Positions 24,915 through 37,436 of a stretch of DNA of 64,000 nucleotides are shown here, in pieces. The stretch lies in the NCBI GenBank assembly GCA_022225965.2, contig JAKJXP020000007.1, positions 372,001 through 436,000 on the forward strand. The letters are read 5' to 3'. The notes below the pieces were generated by a model. That model was not told the DNA's origin and ran no database searches. It worked only from the letters and a program-made list of their open reading frames with translations. The DNA comes from Diatrype stigma. Lineage: Eukaryota; Ascomycota; Sordariomycetes; Xylariales; Diatrypaceae. Numbering within the stretch: the first letter of the stretch is position 1; each line of letters begins with the position of its first letter. The translations under genes and the position numbers were made by a program.

Positions 24915-27900
24915 GTCATGCTAGGATGGTATACTCCCTGGCGCGAGTAATGATTGATTTAGCGAGCAAGCGAGAACAAGCAAACAACCAGGTGTTTTGG
25001 GCGGGGTGCACGAAAAATTCGTCGTCTGGGCTGGTGATGGCGTCTGGCGAACGGGAGCATGCTACGGCATGGCATGGAACAACTGAAACATGCAGCACAG
25101 CGGGAAAGCTGCGTCGGAATGGGATCGACACAATCGATGGGATGAACATCTTGCTATTTAACACTAATGACCACCGTATCTATACATCATAATAGTATTC
25201 TTCAAATGTGACTGCCTTTGCCATCGTGAACCCTCTAAATACAAAAGCTCGCTCTTTACAGGGCTGAGTTCCCAGGGCAAGCCTACCTAGGTAGGCTCCT
25301 CGGTGCAAGTATATCACCTTATTGGTAAGTAGCACCCCTTGCCTATCCTACTCGCCTACAGCGCTATAACTAACTGCCTACTTGCTATCTACAGCTAGAA
25401 ACAATAACCAGAATAGGTCAAAATAAGCCAAGAAAGATACATTATGCTTATACGTATATTTGGTCAGGTAAGACATTCCTCTTCCAATTCGATGCTCTCG
25501 TTCTCTAACGCCTATGTGCACAGAAACTGTGTACGGTATATACTTAAGTAGTTAGGTGTAACTTTTATCTGAGCCCCGCCAAGCAGAACTCCAAATCCAT
25601 CTCCAATTTCTCCAAGCCCCCAAGCCAGACCAGGCCTCGAATCCCTTACCGAAAAAGCAAAGTCCGACGATCGCGAAACCGAATGACGGAAGAGGCCACG
25701 AGAGGGCAATAGCAGCCGAGCCGTTATTCCCTATGTACTCAGGGATGGGATTATTCTGTTATCATCAGCTACCTGATCCGACAAGGCCGATCGGCGCGAG
25801 TGCTTGTTGGCCAACGCCGCCCCAGAAACGAAACGGCGGTGACATCATATCTTGGGATCCGGTCTCCACAATCTAGGCGAAGTACGCATGGAAATCGCAC
25901 GCAGGAGTAACTTTACATACCTCATACATGTAGGTTAGCCAGTCAGTCATCGACCCTCGAGGTCCTCCATGGACTGGACTGGACTGGCTGCGATGACCAC
26001 CAGTACATGCGGTTATGTACGTATTTACCTTCCAAGGTTGCCTTACCAAATTGAACTGTCTTACCGGCTTTTCGGCTTTCCTTCCCACCCCCCATTACGG
26101 TGACGTCTGGTCGTTGTCCGACAGGCTACCGGTAGCACGGGCTGCACGGCATGTATGTATGTATGTATGTATGTATACGCACACGCATGTGGTTCCAACT
26201 GGTACCTACATGACCTACACCGCGTCTCTGGGCGTCATGCAGTGGTTCCGGATAGGGGGGGGATATGTGCCTATTGGACGAATCGTCCCCCAAGTGGCCG
26301 AAAAGGGCCAAGAAGCTCAGCCTACCCACTACCATGTACTACGTAGGGCGCTGTATCTGTATAGGTATCAGTGGCAAGGAGTGGCGATGCCCTCAGAACA
26401 GCTCATCACCGTAACCGTTGTGTTATCGTATGTAGAATTGGATTGCTCGTGCCCATAGGTACAATTCAGTGACGTACCTTACGTAGGTAGGCATGGGCTA
26501 CGTAGGTAGCTGATTGATTGATATGATTGGAATGGCTTTCTAGAACAGTTCCGCCGACATCATTATCGTCGTCATCATCGTCATCATTTTCTCTATCTCC
26601 TTTACGTCTTGTAGCCCCACAGAATAGGAGGTAGTACTCTAGGTACTATCTCCGTCGAGTCGGACTTTGGTCCTCGGATGACGGATTCCCAATTACCTAC
26701 GTAGCACGGCAGGTAATTCACGACTGACGAAGTCTAGGGTTATTAAGGTTTGTAGCGTTTTCTTTCATTTATTTTTTCTTCTTTTCTCACGTTTCCTGTC
26801 ATTAGCCTGCCTGCTAAACCACCCTAGCTACTTACTTGCCTGTTCTTTAGGGGCTCATCTTAGCCAACTAGCCTCGCGAGGAACCTATTTATGTAAAAGA
26901 GCCCGTAAGCTACTCGTTAGCTAGTAGATACCAGAAGGACGGCGGCGGCAAGCGTCATGTGAAAACTCGAGATCTTACCATAGTACCTACGAATGATTGA
27001 ATGACATGAATAGAAGACGGAACAGGGGTTCGTGTGTTAACAACAAACCGTGCTGTGACGTCGTTTTGGACCCCGAAAGGCGGCGAGCGCCCGAGTTCCG
27101 TTTGGGCTGAAAGAAGTTCCCCACTTGATTCAGAGAGCCGCAGATACCTAGACTGAAGCTGAGAATTAGGTAATGTCAACGTATGCAGGCACTGGGGGCA
27201 TGACTGACATATACGTACCCTGACTAGGTAGTATCCATGACCATGAAGCGGAATCTCAGCGCGTAACATAACTACTTGGGTATCAGGCAACCTGGTAACA
27301 CGTATAGCCCATACCTGTGATTCGGCCCTGAAGATACTCAGGGGTGGCAGGCGTGATGGTGGCGGCGGCGGCGGCGGCGGTGGTGGTGATATATGAAGTT
27401 GGAAATGCAGTCAGACTGCCTACTGAGTAGGAGTAGGTAGAGATGAATTAGCCTATCTGTTGAGTAGGATGATGATATCGATATCATCAGAAGTCCAGCG
27501 CTGGGCAAAAGCCGCGAGGGAAAGGCCCCCGAGGATTGCTCAGAGAGAAGGGGTGTGAAAAAGCATTCTATATCACGATCGTCCGTAGGTAACTCGTGCC
27601 TCAAGGACTCAAAGCATAAGCTTGAGCCCGAGATCTCTATTATATGCAGGGCAGGTATATGAGCCTCTCGTGGAGGCTTTGCGTGCTACTTTGATGCTAC
27701 TCTGATGAGGATAACACAGTGAGAGTCTGCTTGTGATTCTCCCAAGTGCTTGTCCTTACGGGAACACCCATATATTGGGCCCCTTAACACTCCGTTCCCT
27801 TCCCCCCTGAGCATCATTACTCACAATCCGTTAAATCAGAATGCCAACCCCTATTGAGGCTATAGAGTGAGTGGTTTGAGAGCGTTATCACAGTATTTCA

Positions 27901-28435
27901 CCGCTACCAAGAAGAATCTAGGCATAGAACACCCCGAGTTTATCGTATAGCAATGTGCAAAGGATTGGTATTTAGTGACCTTGTCTAGCTTTATGTACAG
28001 CTGGGATCTAAACCCAGACATGACGATGCTGCCAAGAATATGAAGAAATCAAAAGAATAGTGCTTGCTACTGCGCACAATGATAAGCGTAGCATACGGAG
28101 TCGATAATAGGTATGGAGTTCCTCCTCACCGAGGAGCACCTGAGAGAAGGAAAATAATCAAGAAACCCAAATCCAGGAGCGGATGGATACCTAAGCAAAA
28201 GAGTGAAATCTGCTGCTGATAATGTCGAACCGCAAGCCCCTCGACGATACCATCAACCCCCTCCCCTACTCCCCTTTTCATCACCCCTTAACACGTGGGA
28301 GAAATAGGGGAACACATATTCTCACGCATGTCGTCGTTCCGCTCATCGTCGTTATATCAATTGGCTCTTCACAAGGAAACTCGCGCGCCCGCCTTTCCAT
28401 GCACGCAGGCCGAACTGGGGAGGCAACTTAGGTTT
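24915..28435. other. 3.5-kb intergenic region
   Basis: No gene recognised. It has a perfect 16-bp palindrome of the TACCTAGGTA family at 25281-25296, an ATGT microsatellite at 26151-26176, GTAGGTAG copies near 26478-26512, and a GGC/GGT triplet run at about 27357-27388. Confidence 0.6.
26151..26176. repeat. ATGT tetranucleotide microsatellite
   Basis: About 6.5 perfect copies of ATGT. Confidence 0.95.
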
Positions 28436-30696
28436 TCACCCCTCCACGCCGAGCAGCACCAGGTTCGCCACGTTCATGACGACGATGAGCAGCCAGATGG
28501 CGATTCCTAGAGCTGTGGTGAACCAGTTGTTGGCCATGCAGACGGCGGCGGGTGTTCCAGCAGTGTCAGCGTTAGCGCCGCCGGCGCCGAGCTGGACTCC
28601 TCCTTCGCCCTCTTCGGCATCGGCATTGTCGCGATCGTTATTGCCATCATCGCCAGCATCACCATCGACGGCGATGCGCGGCGACTGTGCGAGCCGCATG
28701 CCCATGCTGCCGGTCTCCACGACGTAGCGCGCCGCGCCGGGCAGGACGCGCATGTGGCGCTTGCAGCAGGTGAAGTAGATCAGGGGGGCGCTGACGAAGG
28801 GCAGGGCGACGCTGAGGGCGACCTGGGAGCCGTTGAGGGCGGCGTTGAGCTTGACGCGGCCGGCGGCGCCCGCGATGATGATGCTCGGCGTGATGCTGAC
28901 GGAGCGGGTGACGAGGCGGCGCAGCCAGGGGCGCACGCGCCACCGCAGCGCGCCCTCGCACACCATCTGGCCCGAGATCGTGCAGACGACGCCGGCCGAC
29001 ACGCCCGAGAACAGCAGGGCGAGCGCGAAGATGGTACCTGCCGCAGGGCTGATGCTCGACGACAGCAGTGCGTGGATCCCGAAGATGTCCGCCTCCAGCG
29101 CGTCCGGGTTGCCGTACAGCGAGGCCCCCGCCACGATCAGGATCGCGCTGTTGACGAACAGCGCGAATGTGAAGAGCGAGAGCGCCGTCTCTGCGTACGA
29201 GTATTTCAGCGAGTGCTGGATCGCGGCTAGGCTCGGGACGTAGCGCGTCTTGATGGTGTCCTCGCCGGATTTGTGTTTGCCGTCCTGCAGTATGCTGTGA
29301 GACACAGAACCTGGGCGGACTCCCTCCCTTCCCTCGTTTGATGGTGGTAGAAGATCATGCGTCTCGTCATAGTTGCGGAGGCGACTCTGAACGATACCGG
29401 ACCCGAGGTAAAGCGAGTGTGGCATGACAGTAGCGCCGAGGATGCCGCACGACTGCAGCAGGCCCTGGGACTCGGCCACGGCGCTGCTGGGCAGGTAGCC
29501 CTGAAACACCTCGCCCGGCGTCGTGTTTTCGATCAGCGACAGCTGCAAACAGAAGCAGATGACGACGGCAAGCACTAGCAACATCACAAAGAACTCGAAG
29601 AGCCGCAGCCCTTTCATGGACCCCTGCGGCTTGTAGAAGATCAGGATCACCATCACGTCGAGGATCGAGAGCGCGCAACCGGCCACTAGGGGCAGCTGCG
29701 GGATCAAGAGATTCAGCGCGATGGCCGTGCCGATGACCTGGTGCATGCATATATCGTTTAGCCATATTACACTACGGACGGGCTTACAGGCACCGAGAGC
29801 CTCGCGGGCACTTGAAAGGAAGCAAAATAGAATGTGGATTAAGACAAGGAGATAGAACGTACCTCAGCGATATCTGTGGCGATGATAGCGGCCTCGGCCA
29901 TAAAGTACAAGAAGTAATTAAGCCATCTCGGGAGGAACGCGCGGCACGCCTCGGCCAGGTTGAGCCCGGTCACGGTGCCAAGCTTGATGGACAGGCTCTG
30001 CAGGAAGATGGCGATCAAGTTGCTCATGAGAACGACGAACAACAATCGGAAACGATACGACGCCCCGGCCACGATGTCGGTGGAATAATTTCCCGGATCA
30101 ACTTGTTAGGGGGGGAGCTTTGTCAGTTCAGGTGTCAGACATAACAGCTCTGCGCCACTTCACGATGGGCACATCGCACAATATAACCCCCCTGCCCTGA
30201 GAGCGAGAGAAACCTGATATATTCTCTGTGTAGGGGCCGGGCGAGGAGGAGTGAGGGCCTAGGATAAGTACTTACTATACGCAACCGAGACGAGGAACCC
30301 GGGACCGACAAATTTGCCAAAGGTGACGACGATATACCTGAGCTTCTCGAGAAGTGACTCCCGCGGGTGATCGAGGCTTCTCCTCTCAGACACCAAAGGA
30401 TTCGCGGGCGGCGGCGGCGGCGGCGGCGGTTGACCAATATCACGGCGGCTCAGCTCTGGCGTCTTCCCGTCATCGTCGTCATCACCGAGCGGGTCCACGT
30501 CGCGAGTAGTTGTATTCTCTTCTATCTCGATCTGGCCCGTGTCGCGCAGATTCCGCCCGCCCCGGCCCCGCTGCTCTCTGTCGTTCGCGATACCGTTGAG
30601 ATCTTGGTTGGTGACCAGGTCGTTCGACATGGCGTTCGGGCTCTGGTTGTAGCCATCGCCCACGTATGGCTCGTCCGTCCTCGACGTCTTATTCAT
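28436..30696 (-). CDS. NRAMP-family divalent metal transporter (Smf type)
   Basis: Proton-coupled importer of Mn2+, Fe2+ or related ions in plasma or endomembranes. Minus-strand exons 30696-30276, 30101-29863 and 29737-28436 give 653 residues. An apparent start at 30720 is GTG, so the first ATG is 30696. After a 115-residue polar N-terminus with a proline run, TM1 carries the metal-binding DPGNYSTDI, whose Ile codon is split by intron 1. TM6 has the matching ATVMPHSLYLGSG with its Met and His. A polar loop of about 45 residues (Asp/Asn/Glu/Gly-rich) sits before the last helix, and the protein ends in a hydrophobic helix plus GVEG. Intron 1 ends with a C-run and AAG acceptor after a CTGAC branch point. 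The coding sequence is strongly GC-rich. Which Smf paralogue it is cannot be told. Confidence 0.95.
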
Positions 30697-32436
30697 GGCG
30701 AACAAAGTGAAGTAAAGCACAACAAACGAAATGCAAAACGAAGATTGAGTCGACGACCTCCTCTTCGGGCTGCGAGAAGCCCCGTCCTCGGGGTTGCTAC
30801 ACCACTACTGCCAATCCTCCTACCCCTCCAGTAGCAGCAAGGTTGGTGCTGGTGCTGGTGCTGCCCCTTGGCCTGGATCGATCGATCGAACGATAATCGG
30901 GCTGTTTTTCTTTTTATTCTGGCATATGTTCCTCTCTATAAGGCTTCTCTTTAGCTTCTAGTCTAACGAAGCAGAAGTCTATGCAATGAGGATATTCTTC
31001 AAGTTGACGAGCTCGCTGCGCTAGGTAGCGAAAGGAAGGCCGAAAGACAAAGACGGAGGAGAAAGCCCACGACGCAAGCCAAGTCAAGTCAGGTCTATTA
31101 TGACAATATATAATACGAGCTCTCCCTCAAATCAATCAACAATTTGAACCGAATTTTGAACACTGCAAGTGATTGTTCCGGCGAACAACTTTACTGACTA
31201 CCTGGGTAAGCGGTTAAGTAGGTAGTAGGTTGTAGGTGTCGAACCATGGAAAGTGACTCGAGAACCACGAACCCTGATGTCCGTGTTTGGGCAGTCGGAT
31301 GGAGAAACGAGAAGAGTGATTCGTCAGAGCATCCGACGTCCGACAGGTGATGGTGCGATAGGCGGGATGCGATTTTGGGGGTCCCACTGCACCCCGGGAT
31401 CTAGCGCTGCACGTACTGCTTGACTACCACCTGCCTAGGGCCTAGGGCAGATCCTGTCGAACATTCCAAGGTTCTATGCAACGCCCCCCCAGCGCCCCTG
31501 CAGCCACACCGGGACAGCACGGAATTCGTCCCGGATCGCGGCATCAACTCGGCATCCCCTCCCGAGTGCTACACGGTCTTCCTACTTTAACCGGCATTTT
31601 TATTTTTACGAACGCCTCCATTTAGGCAGTATACTTATGTGCACCTTTGCTCCATTAATTCGATAGCGTTTCTCTGTCGCATTATGTAGTTTACTTCTCT
31701 GTACCTATGTCGTGTTTTGGGGATGCAATTTCTACGTCCTCCTATGTCGCTATGATGCGCTAGATATTAGGTAATTAGAAGCCATGAGGTGATTTTAGCA
31801 CGCTTGGCCGGTATGTCCTTGCCCATCTGACCGAATTTCTTACGAATCACCCCCCCTTGACAATGCGTAGAAAACCAAATACATAGTAGTCCCGAGCGGA
31901 TACGGCTTCGTTCGTTTGCTCATGCCCGTATATGTATTTGCTCTTCAGCGGGTAGAAGGTTTCTACAAGATGCGTGCGCTTCACCGGGTCCATGTGAAGG
32001 CAATCGGAATGACTTGGTAGATCGCACATGCCGGAAGACTGATATTCTACCTAGGTAGTGCGACGACACCCGCCTCGTTGCTGGTATGCGAAATGCCAGT
32101 TAAATGACAACCTAAATGACAACCGTAAGTTTATTCTCTCTCTGTACTGACTCAGCCCATCTAGCTGTCGGCTTCTCTACACCGAAGTTGATTCTCTTTT
32201 TCGTTTTCACCGGGGCCCCCCTTTCCACTTCCAACTCATTCCTGGTAGGTATCTTTCCCTATTCCTCAACTCGCCTGTACTCCAGATCTTGAAAAAAGAA
32301 GATATTATTTGTTGAAAACGATGCAAGATCCGCCCCAGTCCCCTCTGTGATCATTCCAGCAGCTGCCCAGGACCGCGATGACCGCTCTAGCCTAGGTAGC
32401 CTAGCCTGGCCTCACTTGGCACGCCCCGACCCTGCT
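30697..32436. other. Promoter region of NRAMP and 3' flank of OPI3
   Basis: No gene recognised. It contains the minus-strand leader of the NRAMP gene and AT-richer spacer toward 32,300. Confidence 0.6.
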
Positions 32437-33443
32437 TTACCGTGCCTTCTTGTCCTCCCCCTTACCACCCGCAGCGCGCTCCCTCTCTCTCTTCGCGTAG
32501 ATTTCGGAAGTGAAGGGGTTCTCGTACGCGAGGGCGACCTGGTAGACGAGGGCGACCCAGGCGGTCAACAACAAACCGGCAGGACGCCCATACAGAAGGG
32601 CGCTGCCGAGGAAAGAGCAGGTCGAGCCGTGGTACATGGGGGCATCGGTCACATTGAAGGGGAAGCCCGTGACCATGCTATCCATCAGGATGCCGAAGTA
32701 GTCGCCCAAGAAGGTACCGGTGATGCCGAGCGCCCACGTCGACGACACCACGAGGATGCTGCCGCTCGCCAGCAGGCCGTACGCGAGCCACTGCACCCCC
32801 GGAAACTCGGTGAGTAGTGCGTGTGTTGGCTGCTCCCGTAGCGCCCGCTCGTATAGAGCGTCGCGCACTAGGCCTAGCGAGAAGATGGTCGCGGCGAGCG
32901 CGTAGCAGGCCGTCTGGGACCGGCCGCCGAAGAGCTTGGTGAGGATCTTGTTATGGTATTCTGTTTTTGGTTTGCGTTTGCGTTTGCGTTTGCGTTCGCC
33001 TGAAGTTAGATCACTATTTCCCACCTCTCTTCGGTAACAGTTGCTTCCGCCTGTCCTCCTGCCTAGAGGAGAAAGAATCTGCCCCTTACATAGTTTACAG
33101 AAGAGCTAAAAGCGGACGACGACAACGACAAAGACTAAACGAAGATCAAGACGCACCTTGCCGTGCTACAATGCTATATAATCCATTAGCCCTCCTTAGT
33201 GCTCAACGTGGACCACGTAGTAGCTGAAGGGGCAGGCCTAATAAGGTAATTAGGAGGGATATGCACTTACTTCCAAAACAGCGGGTTGAAAGCTATCGAG
33301 GCGGCGGAGACTGTATGATGTGATTCTAGGTAAGCAGCTATTGAGACCAGCTGTTTGCTCGAAGATGGGCCAATAGACATACCCCAAAAACTCGTCTGGT
33401 TGAAGTCAACCAGATCGGAAATCGATACGTTCAATGGCGCCAT
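32437..33443 (-). CDS. OPI3: Phospholipid N-methyltransferase (PEM2/OPI3 type)
   Basis: Integral ER-membrane enzyme that uses S-adenosylmethionine for the last methylations from monomethyl-phosphatidylethanolamine to phosphatidylcholine. Four minus-strand exons, 33443-33383, 33310-33271, 33173-33157 and 32960-32437, give 213 residues (yeast Opi3 has 206). The third exon is only 17 bases. It alone restores phase and the family block FWNIVARQEYHNKILTKLFG; direct joining of its neighbours gives a frameshift. Other family blocks are GITGTFLGDYFGILMD, TGFPFNVTDAPMY and the C-terminal ENPFTSEIYAKR. Four hydrophobic segments are visible. An in-frame ORF start at 33024 reads a (CGTTTG)n intron repeat and is not the real N-terminus. 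Confidence 0.93.
33157..33173 (-). other. OPI3: 17-nt micro-exon of OPI3
   Basis: Flanked by an ATATAG acceptor and a GTGCGT donor. It supplies Ile-Val-Ala-Arg-Gln plus parts of the Asn and Glu codons on each side. Confidence 0.85.
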
Positions 33444-34380
33444 GGTTACGGTGTTATACAGATAGGACGGTTATAGATGATCTTGTATTCTCCTGGGAAT
33501 TGGGGTTTGGTTGAGCTCGCAGTTCAGTCAAGTCACTAAGTGGATGTGCGTCCCGTCAAGGTCTTCGAAGACAAAAGACACAACATACGTACGTACAAGT
33601 AGTAAGGTAGAAGAAGTTGCTGAGTGGTAGAAAAAGTTTGGAATTGGCTCAACAGAACAGAATGGGGCACCTCGTTTAGTAGCTACTGTTAGGTGGCAGC
33701 ATGTGATAATTACCTTAAGCATTACCTTTTGGGCTTATAAGGTTCGGTTAAAGTTAGCTAATGTGATTGTGTATTAGTTGGCCTCCAAGCTCGCTCACTT
33801 GGGCGAATTCATTGGGGACGTCATTTCTCCCCTTCAACCCCACGTCTTGGAATGTTGTGTTGTCTGCAGGTGGGCAGAGGGCAGAGGGCAGTGGGCAGTG
33901 GGCAGTGGGCAGAGGGCAGAGGGCAGATGTATAAGGTAGGTAGGTATGTATGATGAATTTGCCGATCGCCCGAATTCAACGTTATTGGTTACATGTGCCT
34001 ACCTACTAGGTACATCTGGTAGGTAGGCCGGGTTAACGTGACACCTGCGTCGTACCTGTACGACGCCTACCTAGGTAGCTCTATACCGAATGCTGTCCAG
34101 GAACACGTTACCCAATCAGAGCCCTCCATAGGGCTTCAGGACTTCAAATGTTCAAATGCCCCTCGTAGCTGTTCCCCTCCCATGTGCAGCAGGGGCGAAG
34201 CTACACAAACGCCATATGCGTTAGTTCCATCAAGATCGCTCTGCAAGGAAAAGGTTGCTCGCTCATTGAAGAACTCATGAAACTTGGGGTTGCCGGCGAT
34301 GGCCTCCCCGGGTATCTGATAAACCAGATTCTAGCAACATCCCCGTAAAATCGTATCGTACTCATAGCGTCCCATTGCCG
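33444..34380. other. Intergenic region between OPI3 and RXT2
   Basis: OPI3 promoter, an 8-copy 7-nt tandem array (33872-33927) and dispersed TACCTAGGTA-type motifs near 33935, 33998-34028 and 34065-34080. No gene seen. Confidence 0.65.
33872..33927. repeat. 7-nt tandem array, 8 copies
   Basis: Unit GGGCAGA or GGGCAGT, eight perfect-length copies in the order A A T T T A A A at the last base. Confidence 0.97.
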
Positions 34381-36016
34381 TTACCTGCGTGTCCTTGTCT
34401 TCTTGGCCGGCTGCGTGGTCTCTTCTTCTTCCTCGTCTTGGCCCTTTCGAAGGTCCTCTTCGAGGCCCCATTCCTCCTTATCGTACCAGTCCTCACCATC
34501 CGACATGTCGCGATTCGGTCCCACGTGCGCTTCGTATTTGGACCATTGCAACACAGTCTTCCGCATCCTGTCCGCCTGGAGAAGACCCTCGTATAATTTC
34601 TTTGCCCCCCTGCATACCTCTTCCTGCTTCTGCACGTAAAGTTGCAGGAGCCGCCGTATGTCTTCGGCTTCATCTCCCGGAAGGCCCAGGTCTCGCTCCG
34701 GATGAGCTGAACGTGGGGCCAAGAACAAAGGGTGGATTGTAAGGTCCTCTGTAGGGTCTGGGCTCACAGACATAAGTCGGCTACCTTGACTGTCTGCCTC
34801 TCGCTGCGGCTGATCCCTCTGCGGAATACCATCCTTGGCTTCCTTATCGTGCCCTGTTCCTGCCCTAACGCCGTTTGCAGTGGGGTTGTCTATAGGTCTT
34901 TTGCCTTCTGTTTTCTCTTTCCCGCCAGGGGACTTTTCTTGTGTGTTCGCAATGGGGCTTCCCTTGTTCCGGTTATTGGTCACATCTCTTTGGTCGTCCT
35001 TATGAGCTTCTGTTTTAGCTTCCGCATCGGTATTTTGTTCGCCTTCTAGGGGTTCGGCATCAACCATGGATATATCAGCGGCAGGCTCGGCAGCGGAGTC
35101 TTTCACGCTGCTTGCAGCCGCATCTCCATTGACCGAGGCCTTTCCGGTGGTACTGTCTTCCCCTTGGGGATTCTCCAGTGCAAATGCACTAGTATCTGAT
35201 ATTGTAGACCCTTTCGCTTGGTTCAAGCGCACGGGATAGTCATCGCGATATAAGTCGAGGTCGTTAGGTCCAAGCATCATCTCACAAGGTATCCAAGTAT
35301 GGTCGCCCATCAGTCTCGTCTGCAAATGCTTGATCCTCCACAGCGCTTTGTTTTCTTTATGCATGATGTTGCACCCTTGCTCGGCCAGCTCTACCAGAGT
35401 CTTAGTCGTGTAGGGTCTCGAGAGGGTAGGATGGGTGGGAAGGTCGGTAACCGAGATAAGGGGGGAAAGAATATCTTTGAAGGGCTGTCAGCGACCAATA
35501 CAGGTTTCTTGGGGAGTAAGATGCTACGAACTCTCCAGGCGCACGTTGGCGTAAGGATTGAACTCGGCCGCAGCTACCAGGGCTTGTTGGAGCTGTTCCT
35601 CATCATCGTCACTATCGAGCTCGTATCCTTCGTCATCTATGAGGGGAGGGTTTCGGCTGATAATAGCGCGTTGGTGACCGGCGTGATTGACGATCTGTGT
35701 GGTTGTTAGGTGCTGTGCGAGCGCGCGCGGCGAATCGGGAGGAAAGGGGGTGGTAGACTCGCCTCTCTGTAAACTTCGGGTCCAGATGGTGGTGCCAGTT
35801 GTCCCTGGTGGGTAAATCTTGCTCTTTTCTTTAGTTTTTGGCCGCGATTGCCATGAGTTTGGACCTCGGAGTCGGAATCGGAATCTATGAAGCTGAATGT
35901 TAGGAAGCTGAGATGGTTATAGCTATTGCTCACCAAGACTGACCATATACTTTTCTTTTCCTCGCCTTCTTCATTGCTATGATGGTTTCGGCGAAGAGCA
36001 CCTGCTGAGACGCCAT
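34381..36016 (-). CDS. RXT2: RXT2-like subunit of the Rpd3L histone deacetylase complex
   Basis: Nuclear subunit of the large Rpd3/Sin3 deacetylase, which represses transcription. Four minus-strand exons, 36016-35944, 35884-35763, 35694-35532 and 35474-34381, encode 483 residues. The N-terminal RXT2 domain reads MASQQVLFAETIIAMKKA, KRKVYDSDSDSE, GQLAPPSGPEVYRE, AIISRNPPLIDDEGYELDSD, then ISVTDLPTHPTLSRPYTTKT and ALWRIKHLQTRLMGDHTWIP. The rest is charged and low in complexity, with a basic end. Intron 1 uses GTCAGT. Intron 2 seems to be a GC-AG intron (donor GCGAGT, CTAAC branch point). Intron 3 uses a weak GTTCGT donor. The last codons overlap a possible GTAACG donor, so a further short 3' exon cannot be excluded. 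Confidence 0.9.
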
Positions 36017-37436
36017 GATGACCGTCTATTCCTGGAGCTTCTCGCGATGTAGATCCGCAGAGGGGGTCGCGATCGGGTAGAAGAATTGGGGTCGGCAGAG
36101 CCAGTCCCCAGTTCAAAAACAGGCTCGTGGGATATGGCGCCACTATGGCAACAAAGAAAGCGTCGCTTCCTACCCTCGCCTCGCTTGGGGGGTATATGTT
36201 TGATAGTCGTCGCGACGTCTCGAGCGTCAAATGTCGAATGCCGAATGTCGGTACGCGCTGTCGGAACACGCTCGCTGGAGATGTGCTAAATGAGGAATTC
36301 GATGGACCTGGATGTTCTACAAGCAGTATTTGAAGTTGGGGTTCATGATTTAGTTGTTTCTTGCTATGTATGTATGGTTCTCTGGTGGCTTCACATATCG
36401 GTACGAAGAAGAGGAATAGCTGCGACGAGTTTGAGCTGTGGAGGAAGAGACCAGTACCTAGTATGCAGGAGAAAAAGAATAGCTTTCGTAATGGGAAACA
36501 AGGCTGGACACAAGACGCACAAGACGGGACGCACCATCAGGATTCAGGCCTTGCCCACCCGCCCGCAATTGTATCGATCGGCAATCAATAAACTTTAACA
36601 ACAGCAGCAGCCGGGGCCCAGTAACTGAACCAGCAACAGCCAGCAGCAGCACCTGCGCTTGTACAAGTACATACATACTACTTACCTGATTGATTAATTG
36701 CTTGAACTCGAGGCTTGCTTATGTACATACATACATGCCTACATACCTACATACATACATACATAGTAAGGGAAGCCACAGCTGCCCCACAGGCTAGACC
36801 GGGAGCCAGGCCACTAGGCCCATATCAGCATTAGCATCCCTACGTACCGCCGGGCTAGGATACCACCGAACCCCCGACTTGACGCCTCTCACAGTCATTT
36901 CCATGTACTAGGTATTGTACAACCTGGCAGTCATAGAGGAACACAGCCACATAGGGGTGCACAGGCGATGGCAATGCCTACCTCAGGTACTTACCTGCCT
37001 ACCTACCTACCTACATGTAGGTATGTAGGTATTGTACATCTTAGTACAGGGTGAGGTCACCACGCTATCAATGTCACTATCAAACGATTGAAACACGATT
37101 GATAGAGCCTCTATTGATAGCCGCGCTCTTGCAAAACCGTGGGGCATTGGAAATCGGGTTTGCAGATTCAATACACAACTACTTACTACGTAGTATACCC
37201 AAGGCGATGGGCGAAGCTAAGCTATAAGCTAGGTACCACGGCACCACGGCGGCACGGCTGGCTACCTGGTTGAGTACCTCCAATCGTAACGATCGTAATG
37301 TTTGCGCTTTTGCTCTATACCCATTCATGGTCAAGCCCATGACCCAACCGACCAAACGCCTGCACCAAACTCGACTGCGACGACAACAAACAAGGCCTTT
37401 CGTTTCTTCCACTGCAGGTGCTTCATCGACATAGAA
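36017..37436. other. Divergent promoter region RXT2/TRAPPC11
   Basis: Contains CATA repeats at about 36666-36765 and clustered TACCTA/TAGGTA motifs at 36978-37031. Before the TRAPPC11 start there is a short upstream ORF of 14 codons (37298-37342). A pyrimidine-rich tract ends in a CTGCAG acceptor-like site near 37417, suggesting a leader intron that may remove it. Confidence 0.55.

Noticed and set aside
28754..29243. Plus-strand ORFs of 136-158 codons
   Set aside because: Antisense shadows of the NRAMP coding sequence, caused by high GC.
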